Shown here one piece after another: positions 1 to 12,100 of a stretch of DNA of 64,000 nt. The position numbers and the translations under genes were made by a program. Each line of letters starts with the position of its first letter. The stretch's first letter is position 1. This DNA comes from Marsupella aquatica (lineage: Eukaryota > Marchantiophyta): NCBI GenBank assembly GCA_973895155.1, contig OZ316895.1, positions 15,810,001 to 15,874,000 on the forward strand, given 5' to 3'. The notes under the pieces are model-generated. The model made no database searches and had not been told where the DNA came from. It worked only from the letters and a program-made list of their open reading frames with translations.

Positions 1-71
1 GCATGGAAGACTAGAAATGAACGAGGTTGTCAGTTGTGAGCGTGAAAAGAAAAGCACTGCCGTCGACCAGG

Positions 72-3000
72 ATGATTATTCCGCAGCCCTGCCTTAGTTG
101 CGCGAGGCCCGTGCTTTGTTGGTGCATTCATTGCGAGCTGACACAAGTGCGCAAGCAGGTGTTACTTCCGATCGCCAATGGATCGGAAGAAATGGAAGCC
201 GTGATCATTGCGGACATCCTCAGGAGAGCTGGAGCAGATGTGACGCTAGCGTCAGTCGAGGAAGACTTGCAAATTGTAGCTTCCAGGAATGTGAAGTTGG
301 TGGCGGACACTTCGATTTCTACTTGCGGAGAACGACGTTATGATCTTATCGTACTACCGGTATGAAAAAAATCACCTTTGCAGTTTTACTTCGAATTTTT
401 TGGGGGGGTGTTAATTTTTGTTTCACATCAAAAGAGTTTTCGATATTGTAATTGGACAAATTTCAAATTTGTCTAATCATTCAGTGGGATCGAGATCGAG
501 TAGGCAAACAATTGTACAAATTTTTGGATGGTCGGCGCCTTCGTAACTCTGTGGCACCAAGATTTTTGTCCTCCTTAGGCTTTAATCAATGCTTTTTGAT
601 CCAAAACACATGGGTCTTTAATACCTTTCGCTTTCGTGACCTGTGGATTTTACACAAAGCTTGATCGAGATGTGATTCTAGGAACATGACGATGTAGCTA
701 CTCACCAGTCCACCTTTAAAGGACTAAGTCGGGAGCTTATCTGGTAGTATAGATCTCCAGACAATGTGGTGTACGGTCTTCCATAATCTACATTGTGCTC
801 AGACAGATATAAGATCTCTTCCTGTCAACTCAGCCAGTTCATGAGTGCAATCATTTGGTCTGGCAGATCATACTAGTGGGAATGGAAAACTTTACATGTG
901 CAGATTGTTCGTCATAAGGAGCTGGGTATGGTCTGAAGCTTTGGGGGTTTTCAGGGAGGCATGCCAGGTGCAGCACATTTGCGTGACTCCCTCGTATTGC
1001 AAAAGTTGACGCAAGCTCAAGCACAAGCAAACCGTCTGCATGCAGCAATTTGCGCTGCCCCAGCAGTTGTGTTTGAATCTTGGGGGTTACTTAATGGATT
1101 AAAGGTCGGTATCTATGATTATTCCTTGGATCTGTGATTTACATGGTGAGAGGATGATCGGTGCGACAGTAGCCCAGGTCTGACAACTTTTGGATTACTT
1201 TCAATTTTTACGTCGTTCTGCTCCTCACACAATCTAATAGCAATGGCACTGATCTTCACATTGTTAGTATTGTAACTTTTTGTTTTATAATAGCACAGCC
1301 ACAATGTCTTCTCGGAGTTGATTAGATTGTTGAAATATTTTCAGGATGTTTTTTTAAATCAGACTGATTCTCCGTGTGTATTTCACAGGCAACTTCTCAC
1401 CCATCCTTCACCGACAAGTTATCAAACTTCGAGGCAGGATCCAGAGTTGTACGAGATGGGTTGACCACCACAAGTCAAGGGCCAGGCACTGCTTTTGAGT
1501 TTGCATTATCCCTGGTTGAACAACTCTATGGCAAGGAAAAACTCAAGGAAGTTTCTACACCCCTGGTATGTAATAATCTCAAAGTCAGAGCTTGCAAGGC
1601 CCTGAAAATTTTGCGTTACATCAATTCCTCCTTCCCATGGATTTCAGTACGTGACGGTTTACTGGGATCGGCAGTGCATTCTGGGTTCCTGACATTACTC
1701 AGATTCAAGGATAGTGATTTTGTATCTCGTTGAGTATTCTTCTGGTGACGGACTAGCGGCTGAAGGGGCTTGTCAAGGATCAAAGCAAAGTGAATTGTTG
1801 TAACAGGAAGAGAACGGGCTTGAACTGATGGCTCCATATTCGCCCTCCATTGAAGCTTGCTTCTCGCTCAGACTCCGGGAACGTCAATAGTGGGTTATAA
1901 TCACTGGCAGCTGGGAGGCTTTACTTGTCAGACAAACACGAAATTGATATCGTCTGGTGAAAATGTTGCAGGTCTTCCAATACGATGCTGCACTGAAACC
2001 CTTTGCACAAGAGTACAACCTTCAAGAATGGAAACACGTTCCTGGGAAGCCCTTCCAAGTAAGGCTTTTTCCCCACCACGTCAATTTTTCTTGAAGACCG
2101 TGTGTGGACAGAAGGATGACTGTTTGCGGTTCTGCTGTTTATTATCTCTAACTATCGTGTCGCTTCTGCTAAGAGATGTTCAGGTACTGGTCCCTATTGC
2201 ACACGGGTCAGAGGAGATGGAGGTAGTTATCTTAGTTGATGTCCTGCGACGAGCTGGTTTTAAGGTCATTGTGGCATCCGTGGAGAAGGAGCTGCAAATT
2301 TTGGCTTCCAGGAATGTCAAAATCGTTGCTGATCTATTTCTTCATGATGTGCCAGTAACGGAGATAGATATGATCATTTTGCCGGTGAGTTTCAAACAGC
2401 CTCTTGATGCTGGAGTTTCACATACGCAAATTGTGTATTCGCTCTGCGGGGGTTCGTCGCAGATGAAATGTCCATAGTCTTCGGTTGCCGACTTGATCAT
2501 TATTGTTGTCCATGCACAGGGTGGTATGCCAGGAGCTGAAAGACTTCGTGATTGTGAAACACTTATTAAGCTGTTATTCAGACAGTTGGAAGTCAAGAAG
2601 CCTCTGGGAGCCATTTGTGCAGCTCCTGCAGTGGTATTTGAAGCAAAGGGGCTTTTGAAGGTCTGTAATCAACTCGTCGTCATTCCAAAATTGTTGCAAA
2701 GATTAATAATGTGGGTCTGTATCTCCACATCTAGCATGTCGGCACGGCACAGTGATTCAAAAACACCACTTTCGGTGAATTGTTGTTTCCTTTGACTTAC
2801 AGGTTAGCAAGATGGGAATGTCCGGATGTTGGCCGAGATGTAGTGTATGTTTGCACCGCTCGTACAAGAGAGTTCTCTTTGCAACAACTTCAGGTTTCTT
2901 CCGTGTTGCATGAACTGATTTTTCCCCGTTGGGATGATGCAGGGCAAGAAGGCGACATCTCATCCTGCCTTTTCTGGTAAACTTTCAGATCAAAGTGCAG

Positions 3001-3149
3001 CTGACTCGAGAGTAGTTATTGATGGTTTTACAGTTACAAGTCGTGGTCCAGGAACCGCTATGGAGTTTGCTTTGTCGATCGTGGAGAAGGTAGTTGGGCA
3101 CAGTAAAGCTCGCAGCATAGCAGAGGCAATGGTTTTACCCTATTCTTAA
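72..3149 (+). CDS. DJ1: Two-domain DJ-1/PfpI family protein (plant DJ-1 homolog)
   Basis: Seven exons read in frame: to 359, 955-1104, 1389-1565, 1972-2058, 2184-2384, 2520-2660 and 2943-3149 (TAA). Two DJ-1 domains are joined by a linker exon (1972-2058). Each domain shows the IA(N/H)GSEEME segment with the conserved Glu, the nucleophile-elbow ICAAPAVVF with the reactive Cys, and a KATSHP(S/A)F His segment. Plant DJ-1 proteins have this double-domain form; family roles are glyoxalase/deglycase-like activity and oxidative-stress protection in cytosol or plastid. All introns are phase 0 and fall at equal positions in both domains. The start is uncertain. An in-frame ATG lies at 72, but an AG at 157-158 would give a first domain exon of exactly 201 nt, the length of exon 2184-2384, so the real first exon may lie left of the window. 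No frame break is seen. The family call is secure. Confidence 0.9.
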
Positions 3150-3187
3150 GTTTCTCAACTTGAACTTTGAGGTAATTAAATGTGCAA

Positions 3188-3193
3188 AATAAA
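3188..3193 (+). terminator. Candidate poly(A) signal of the DJ-1 gene
   Basis: AATAAA lies about 40 bases after the DJ-1 stop codon. Distance and sequence fit a plant near-upstream polyadenylation element. No transcript evidence is available. Confidence 0.4.
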
Positions 3194-3582
3194 TGAAAAC
3201 GTTATACAATTATGGTGTATAGTCCAGCTCAACTTTTGAACCAGCTGACGGTTCCTCAATCAATTCTCTGTGCCTGCCGCGTCTAATGATTTTCGGTTAT
3301 TATGTGTCATATCGGGACGCGATTGTCCGAGATATCCTTGTGGTACCAAAATTATAGTTCCGGATGCATAGACTACTTGTGCCGTTGGAATAGCCGTGGA
3401 AGTGTAACTTCAGCGATGCTGTCTGTTACACTTTTGCCTCCATGGAAACACATTATCTACATGGGCATAGGTTTTATTGTACTTCACATTGGTTTGCTGC
3501 TCAAAATTGTATTGACTGCTGGACTCGTCATGTGTTTATTAATTAGGAATGCTTTTAATTTCTAATATGTCACGTCTCAGTA

Positions 3583-3915
3583 TTATTGGAACGGCCGGAA
3601 CCGAGTTGGCATCCACCTCCAGGCGTTCCTCCCACGATAGATTCCCATGCTCAGAGAAATTGCTTTCTGATCTTGCTCGGCGACCACAGAAGTAGGTAAT
3701 TGATCGATCGGAGTGCCCAGCTGCACCTTCTCCCCAGTGCGGCCATCTTGGGCAGAATATTGTCCTCTTCTGTAAGACCCGTCTCTACCTCTATCTCTCA
3801 TGGAGAAGCCAGAAGAAGAAATTGGTTCAGTGTCAGGCCCAAAACGATTTCCCGGATGAAAATATGTCCGGCCTCCTACCAGCACCACGGGATCCTCTCC
3901 CATGCCAATCTCCAC
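3583..3915 (-). CDS. Unassigned open frame, 110 codons
   Basis: The minus-strand frame is open and has protein-like composition, with a basic Arg/Gly/Ser-rich middle (RDRGRDGSYRRG) and a C-terminal WRWMPTRFRPF. I do not recognise a family. The sequence just to the right (3966-4340) differs from its surroundings and resembles organellar sequence in style, so the whole piece may be an organelle-derived insertion or a gene fragment. No splice partners were found. It may equally be a chance frame. Confidence 0.15.
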   Translation of the reverse strand: MEIGMGEDPVVLVGGRTYFHPGNRFGPDTEPISSSGFSMRDRGRDGSYRRGQYSAQDGRTGEKVQLGTPIDQLPTSVVAEQDQKAISLSMGIYRGRNAWRWMPTRFRPFQ

Positions 3916-4734
3916 CTGGTCGGGAATGAACGGGGGCCATCTCTATACTGAAATGCGCCATCCGGTGAAGTTAACGAGATCCTTCAGAAAGAAAGAAAAC
4001 CCCTATGCCTTTCCGAACAAAGACTGAGAAGGAAGTAGATTCCGCAAATTTCCATGCATTCTTCAACCCCGAGGCTAAAAAGATGAAGTAGAATGTGCCT
4101 ACATTCGAAACAATCAACTCCAAAATGCTGTAGCACAAGATAAGGAGTCTTCCAAAAAGCGATTCTCGGTGAAGTAATCTCGAAGTGAGATATGCGATAG
4201 ATGAACTACACGAATGCGAGAACAGCAAAGTCTCGGCACGGCGAGAAAGAACGAGGAGTCACATGTTACGACGAAAAAAGTATCAGAATTCGTTCTCCGA
4301 TCCAATGCATAGAAAGACCTAAAAAAAAATCCCTTCAAACTTCGTGAAAGGAATCACAATAGCCCAACGAACATTCCGTCACTCTATCCTTATTCTAAAC
4401 CCATAAACCTTCAAGACTCAATACGTTTGAGCTCTCACAGCGCCAGCGCACACTCCTCTCGAGCTCTCACAGCCCCATCACATACCAACTGTAAATGAGC
4501 CTATCCTTGCTTTATAATTTGTTTAATTTGCCACTTTTGCTCATTTTATGGTTTCTAGGCCTTACCATTTTTGGTGGCCTGGAGACAAAGAAGAAGATGC
4601 CATCATAACATGTCTCCACTTTCAGTACATGGCCAATTTTTTTGGTGAATAGATAGACTTCTAAGATGAGGCAAAGGCCCTGTAGAGTGGATAGAGCATG
4701 AATACCAAGTATTGATAAACAAAACCTTAAACCT

Positions 4735-4894
4735 CCACTAGCCATGACAAAATGTGTATCTACCAGGTTTCACCATTAATAGTACTTTTTCATGAAATTG
4801 TGGAGCAAAACTCATCCTAGAGGAGAGGAATGGAATAACTGGAATGTGAAAAGGGAGAAGTCTTGGACTCTTCCCCCTTTTACATGGCTAGTGG
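4735..4894. mobile_element. MITE-like element, 12-bp perfect TIRs (copy 1)
   Basis: A 160-bp element has perfect 12-base terminal inverted repeats: CCACTAGCCATG at 4735-4746 and CATGGCTAGTGG at 4883-4894. Its reverse complement aligns along nearly its whole length with the element at 15735-15880, including TTTGCTCCA, a TCTCCTCTA stretch and an ACCTGG/ACCAGG block. No coding capacity. A clear target-site duplication was not identified. Confidence 0.7.
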
Positions 4895-6178
4895 CGGTTG
4901 AAACATTGTAGGGACATGTAGGGTATTTCTTGTCAAAAACAATATCCAAAAGCACATGTCAATGACTAAAAGGCTCAGATGACATAGTTTGGTCTGCCAC
5001 AATCTACCATTTGCTTTAGTTTTGGGCCTCTTCAGGAGTTTTGGCCCTGCCACTCCACAAGTCTTCCAGTGGTCATGTATAAATGAAGCACCTGAATAGA
5101 CTTCGTTACAATTGCCTTCCATTTCCACAATGTTGGAGTGGGAAAAGGGAGATTAGTTTGGGCACTCCGTATTTTCTAGACGGAGGATAGTAGACCAAGA
5201 GGTCTAGTTGAAGGTGATACCTATTTAAATTTCCAGTAATAACAATGTAGAATTAGTTATTGCTTCATATCCACTTGCAAAATTTGCATACAGCCATGAA
5301 ATTCCATTGAATAGACAATCCTATGGATCTTCATGGCAATCTTCACTTGTCCAAGTCAAGTCTTGCAGCAAAGCTCCTAACAACCAAGAAAGCCAGCAGG
5401 AAGAGTTTGATGACCATTGGTAAGGAGGTGGGCTACAGATTAGCTTATGTCCAGCTAGACAAGTGTGTTTGGTAGAATTACTTGACGGTCAGCTGCACAC
5501 TTGGCCAAATCTTAAGCAGATTAAGAAACTCCCAAGCATAGTGAGGGCTGACCAGATGAAAAGTGATGTCTGTCATGGTATCCTACTTTAATTAAACAGT
5601 AATTTCATTTGTGCTCTGATTGGCTGAGGAAGAGTTGCAACCTTTCATATCAACCTGGATAGCAATTTGAATCTATTGTCTTTCAACTCCACAATCTACT
5701 CTCTTGTGCAAGCTCGAAAAAATGAGATCAATTTGTGAGATCATTCAATCTCCAATAACCCCAAGTTCATTAGTTCTTTTAGTGTGAAAGACTCTCAATC
5801 GCCTTCAAGCTCTTTGAGACATATCCCCGGACCCTAAACTCTTTGATCTTTCCAGTTTTTGCCTTTTCATGCAGTAAAGCAATCCAAGATCAATGTCCAT
5901 ACAAATCCAGGCATAATTATATATTGAGATTCAGTCTCTAACATTGTGAAGTGACAGATCAGAGCCGGTCAACAAGTAGTATGTGATGTTCCCTAGAAGT
6001 GGCTACAGAATGGGTCATTCAAACTTCAGACAAATCTAAATAAGTCTAGGGCACTTTGGATATATGATCAGTAATTGAAATATTTCCCAGGAGATGCTTT
6101 ATACTTTAGTGGTTGCTTTCATTTCAATTTTCCCCAGACTATTATTTCAGGCATAAACTGTCTATGGCATTGTCGAGC

Positions 6179-9100
6179 ATGGATCCAACAAAGTTTCGAA
6201 GTTCCAGCAAGCATGACCCAGCCTATTTCACAACCAACACAGGGGCTCCAGTATGGAATAATAATGCATCACTTACAATTGGCACCAGCGGTCCCATTCT
6301 CTTGGAAGATTATCAATTTATTGAGAAGATTGCACAATTTGACAGGGAGCGTATACCTGAGCGAGTTGTGCACGCACGTGGTGCCAGCGCCAAGGGAGTT
6401 TTTGAGGTGACCCATGACATTACTCACCTGACATGATTGTGCTGATTTCTTACGGGCACCCGGCGTCCATACCCCTGCCATTGTCCGATTTTCCACTGTC
6501 ACTCACGAGCGGGGTAGCCCCGAAGCACTTAGAGACCCTAGAGGATTTTCCATAAAGTTTTACACAAGGGAGGGTAACTTTGATTTTGTGGGTAATAATA
6601 TGCCAGTGTTCTTCATCTGTGACGGCATTAGCTTCCCGGATATGATCCATGCTTTTAAACCCAATCCAAAGACCCACCAACAAGAAATCTGGAGATCCTG
6701 GACTTCTTCTCGCACCACCCTGAGTGCATGCATATGATGACTTTCCTTTTTGATGATGCTGGCATTCCGCTAAATTTACAGGCAAATTTTCTCTCCTTTG
6801 GCCCATAGAGGATATAACAGTGCCACAAGCAATACCATTCATAAGAAGAATCAGACCAAGTACCTAGCTTGAGTGTGTGAAGAGAACTTGAGCTAAGTTA
6901 AATATAATCTAAATCATAGTATAAAAGGATTATTCTGTAGGACTCTGGTCAATTTCCTCATTATGAAAGAAGGTTTCAAAATATCAGCCAGATTGGTTTG
7001 TCTAAAATATGTTAAGTTTTCCAACAATGTAGGGTCTTTCCTGCAACTTATTCTATGTGCAGCTTGTCAGTAGAGACAACTTTGTTAATATATACTACTA
7101 ACTCAAAATGTGGGCAAAGTGACAAGAAAAAAACTCCTAATATAGAGTCATTTCCAGGGGATACTAATTGAGTCCTGGGCAATAAGTGTGACATTCCACA
7201 TTATTAGTTAATAGTTTACAAGTATCAGGCCCGGCCCTTGTTGTTCTTTTTGGCATCGAGGGTGGGCTCTTAGGATCCATCCTCAATTGACCAACCTCAG
7301 GTGATTATCCAATTAATCATGAATTGGGGCTTTCTTGGAGTCAACAGGCATATGGATGGTTTTGGAGTGCACACTTTTTCCCTAATTAACAAGGGAGGTA
7401 AAGTCACATTTGTGAAATTGCACTGGTTGACATCACAAGGGATAAAATACTTGACTCAAGAAGAAGCTGTGGTGGTGGGAGGCTCCAACCATAGTCATGC
7501 CACCAAAGATCTTACAGATGCCATTGAAGGTTAGAGATCTGTACTCCAAATTTCTTGCTGGCTGCTTCAGTAGAGGAAAACAATGGAGCTTCTAATGATT
7601 AAATTATTGTTATCGGTCTAGTGAATAACAAATATATGTTGGTGTTCTATTGATTGGTTCATCTCAGCATAAAACAAATTCAGAGGCCCTGAATCTGTGT
7701 GACCAATTAATTACATCAACCACTATAATACTCAACTAGCCAAAAAAATTCATTTCCTTTTACAAAATGATAAAAAGCGAGTTCCTGGCCCTTCATTAAA
7801 AAATGATGGTTTTGGCACCATCAGATCCACCCACAAATGTCCTTTCTCAAATGTCTACCCAAGCTGTCCAAATCCACCCAAACAGAATGAAAATATTTTT
7901 TCAGTTTTATTAAAATAAAGATAAATTAATTAATTTTTTTTGCAATTTTGAATATACACAAAAATAAGAAATTTTATTAATTCATTTAAAAATAAAAAAC
8001 AAGAGTAGGACAAAAATACTCTCTCCTGTTGCATTACCGTGCTTGTGTGATAATGGAATGAGAATGAAATCTGAATAGCCATGAGTGGTGGTACATATAG
8101 TCATGTCTGGTGACCGGCTTAGGTCATCCGGCTAGAGGTAGAGTCTAACACTCCCCTTTGGATATATAGTAACAACTATATAGACAACATAGACTATACA
8201 TATTATATCATGTTCATAGAAAATACATGATATAAGTACAAGCGAGGTAGACTGCCTCATTAAAAAACCTTTATCAACTCTAGCTTAGTAAAAACTCTAC
8301 CAGTGTAGCAGAGAAAAATATGAGTGCTAAAGGAAAAAGAGTGCAGCCTAATAGTCCTCGTCGTAATAAATGTCAATAGTGTATAAAGTTAGATGCTATA
8401 GTAAATCTAGCTTTAACATCTGTTTCATCAGTCGGTCGTCAACAGCATGTCGTCAGCATCATCAAGTGTCATGTGGAGCAGTAGCCTCCACGGTCATCAT
8501 GCGTCGCACGCTCCGTAGTCCAATCGCCTGGCAGTGTCGGTGGTGAACTGATGGCGATAGTGATTTGGTGAAGAGATCCGCACAGTTGTCTGCACTTGAA
8601 ATCTGCAAAATGTTGATCTCTTTTCCATGTAACTCGTGGGTGTAGAAAAATTTCGGAGCTATATGCTTCACGCGATCGCCTTTGATGAATCCTTTCGTGA
8701 TCTGCTGTATACATGTTGCGTTATCCTAAAAAATGTTAGTAGGTTTTGTTAGTGGTGGTAGGCCGCATTTGGTGTTGATATGGTTTATAAAGGATCGTAA
8801 CCAAACGGTTTCACGACTAGCCTCATGTAGAGCTAAGATTTCTGAGTGATTTGATGAGGTTGTTGTTAGGGTCTGTTTCACGCTTTTCCAAGAAAAAGTG
8901 GTACCCCCTATGGTAAAAACATATCCAGTTTGGGATTTTGCGGTGTCAGTGTCGGAGAGATATCCGGCATCCGCGTATCCTATGAGCTCGTGGTTTGCAC
9001 CGAATGGGTAAAATAACCCGGTATCGGTGGTTCCACGTAGATATCTAAGTACATGCTTAACTCCATTCCAGTGTCTGGCTGTGGGAGTTGCACTATGTTT

Positions 9101-12100
9101 GGCTAGTAAGTTAACTGCAAATGCAATGTCTGGCCTAGTCTGATTTGCTAGGTACATTAATGCTCCTATCGCAGAAAGATACGGAGTTTCTGGTCCTAAT
9201 AGTGGTTCGTGTTCTTCGCGTTTGCGAAAAACATCAGTATTGTTTTCTAATGAACGTACAACCATTGGTGACGTCAATGGGTGTGCTAGGTTCATATTGA
9301 ACTGTTTTAGGATCTTTTCAATTTGTGTTGTTTGATGGAGCATCATGCCAGTGGGTAGGATCTCTAGTTGTAAGCCTAAGCAAAAGTTTGTATGTCCAAG
9401 GTCTTTCATCTCAAATGTGGATTTAAGATTGCTAATAGTGTCTTCTGTAAGTTGGGGTGTCCCAAATATATTTAAGTCATCAACATAGATAGAAACGATG
9501 ACATATTCGTCATCCACATGTTTAATAAATAAACATGGTGTAATGGCATCATGGGTAAAACCCATGGTAATCATTTCATCAGTGAATCGTTGATACCATA
9601 CTCTACCACTTTGTTTCAGGCCATATAAAGCCTTCAACACGCGGATAGCTAGTCCGCGGTGAGTATTCTGTACGGTTGACACAGCGGTGTCATTATTATG
9701 AGTTACATGTGTAGATGACACATGAGGTGTAACTTGAGATAATTGTGTTATGATCTTATGTAAATATGGGATATGCGATTTAGCGCCTTGAGCTAAAGCT
9801 CGGCGACGTTGCTCCAATTCGGGAGGTGATCGCATGTATAGACAAGTGTCTAAAGTTCCATATAGATATGCGGTTGCAACATCCAGTTGTCGCATTTGTA
9901 GTTTATGGAAAATGACAAATCCGATAAGGTATCGGAATGTTGTGCTATCCATAACCGGTGAGTAAGTTTCATCGTAATGAATTCCCGGTTGTTGTGTAAA
10001 TCTTTTCCCTACCAGACGTGCTTTATAGCGTACAACTTGGCCTTTATCATTTCTTTTGCGGACGAATGTCCACTTGTAGCCAATGAGGTGTACGTCTTGC
10101 GGTGTTGGCTCGACTGGGCCAAAAGTGTGTCTGCTTAGTAGGGAGTCTAATTCTCCATTGACAGCTTTTTGCCATTTGGGCCAATCTGGTATGTTTTGGC
10201 ATTCTAAGATAGATATTGGTTCGGGTGTATCGTCAGTGATATGTGTTGCCACCATTAATGCAAAAGTATCATCTATTGAAGTAGTATTTCTATCCCACAT
10301 TGCACCTGTGTGTGCGTAGTGGATAGAGATCTCTTCATGGGATGTAGATTCGGTATGATCGATATCAGGTGAAGGTGGTATAGATGAACCACGCCTTCAT
10401 GGTTGTTTATCTTTTGATCCCAAAGGTCTACCTCGTTTGGCACGAGGCTGGGATGTACTTGTTGGCTCACTTGATAATTCGATGCGAGCAGATGCTCTCA
10501 CAGCTGGAATATGTGAGCGGGTAAGTTGTGATGTGTCAACGAAAGCGTCAGGAAGTTCTTCCACAATCTTGTGGAGTTGCAGAATTCTTTGAACTTCTTT
10601 CTCCCCTTGATTGGTTCTAAGGTCTTGCCAAAATGGCGAATGTCTTTCCCACTCCAAAGGTGGTTGTGGGTGTTCAGGGGTTATTAATGGTGGGTAAATG
10701 TGTTCATCAAAATGACAATCTAGAAATCTTGATTTAAAAACGTCGTCAGTTGTAGGTTCCATATATCGGATTATGGACGGTGAGTCGAATCCGATGTATA
10801 TCCCCAACTGTCGTTGGGGTCCCATCTTGGTTCGTTTGGGTGGAGTAATGGGGACCATTACTTGACATCCAAATGAACGAAGATGTGATAGGTCAGGTTT
10901 GATACCATTAGCAATTTGGTATGGGCTATAGGTATTAAAAGCCGATGGGCGGTATTGAATTAATGCATTAGCCTGTAATATGGCGTGTCCCCATGCTAAG
11001 ACGGGGAGTTTCGACTGCATTAATAGTGGGCGTGCAATTAACTGAAGGCGTTTAATGACCGCTTCAGCTAATCCGTTCTGAAAATGCACGTGAGGTACAG
11101 GATATTGTATGTCAATGCCAAGTGATGTACAAAAGTCATCAAATATTTTGGATATGAATTCCCCTGCATTGTCCACCCTTAGTATCTTAATGGGGTGATT
11201 TGGGAATTGTGCTTTCACGCGCAAGATTTGCGCCAAAATGCGAGGCATAACCATGTTCCTCGTTGAAAGCAGTGTCACGTTTGACCATTTAGTTGATGCA
11301 TCGATTAATACCATAAAGTAGCGGAAAGGTCCACTCGGAGGGTTAATTGGTCCGCAAACATCTGCATGGATTATTTCCAAGAATTGGGGTATTTTAGTTG
11401 GCAATTTTGATGCCGTGGGTCTTGTTATTAATTTTCCGCGTGAGCATGCAGTGCATGGAGTGCTCGCTGGAATGTGGCGTGTATTGATTTGAATGCCTCT
11501 TGAATTCTTAATGATTTTGGTTAGCATTGATTGGCCGGGATGGCCGAGGCGTGCATGCCAAAGCGCATGCAATTCGCTTGTGTTGGCATTGTTATGCATA
11601 CATTCAATATGAGTTACATAAAACCCGCAAGGGTACGAGAAAAGGGTTTCTTTAATGATTTTCCCCGTAGGGTATTTTCAACCAAGTGTATCACTTCCTG
11701 GTCTTTTGTATCGCCCGTCTGGACATGTTGTCCATTTGCTCGTATATCTCTAAAACTAAGGAGATTACGGGTTGCGTTCAGGGCAAAAATGGTAGATTCT
11801 ATGTGAATCGTTGTACCCTGCGGTAGTCTAATGGAAGCTGGGCCGAAGCCTTCTTCTATTTGGCTAGGGCCAGTTATAGTGGTCAGGGATCTACGTGAGG
11901 GTGTAATCTTGTGGAAAAGGTGCCTATCCCTGAGGATGGTATGCGTGGTCGCATTGTCGATAATACATGTGCTTGGACTATTTAAATCTGGTGTGGTGGA
12001 GCTACTTGCCACTAAGTGTGCCTCGGGTTGGGCGGGTAGGTCTGAGAAGTCTTGGAATGGGTCACTAGACTCCATAAATGCCCCGTGGGTTTCACGGGGT

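Larger units (their letters stand above)
3194..6178. other. DJ-1/catalase spacer
   Basis: I recognise no gene here. It holds an odd segment at 3583-4340, a 160-bp MITE at 4735-4894, and otherwise AT-rich sequence without recognisable coding similarity. The last kilobase presumably includes the catalase promoter and 5' leader. A tttcag at 6145-6150 just before the catalase start could be the 3' end of a leader intron. Confidence 0.5.
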
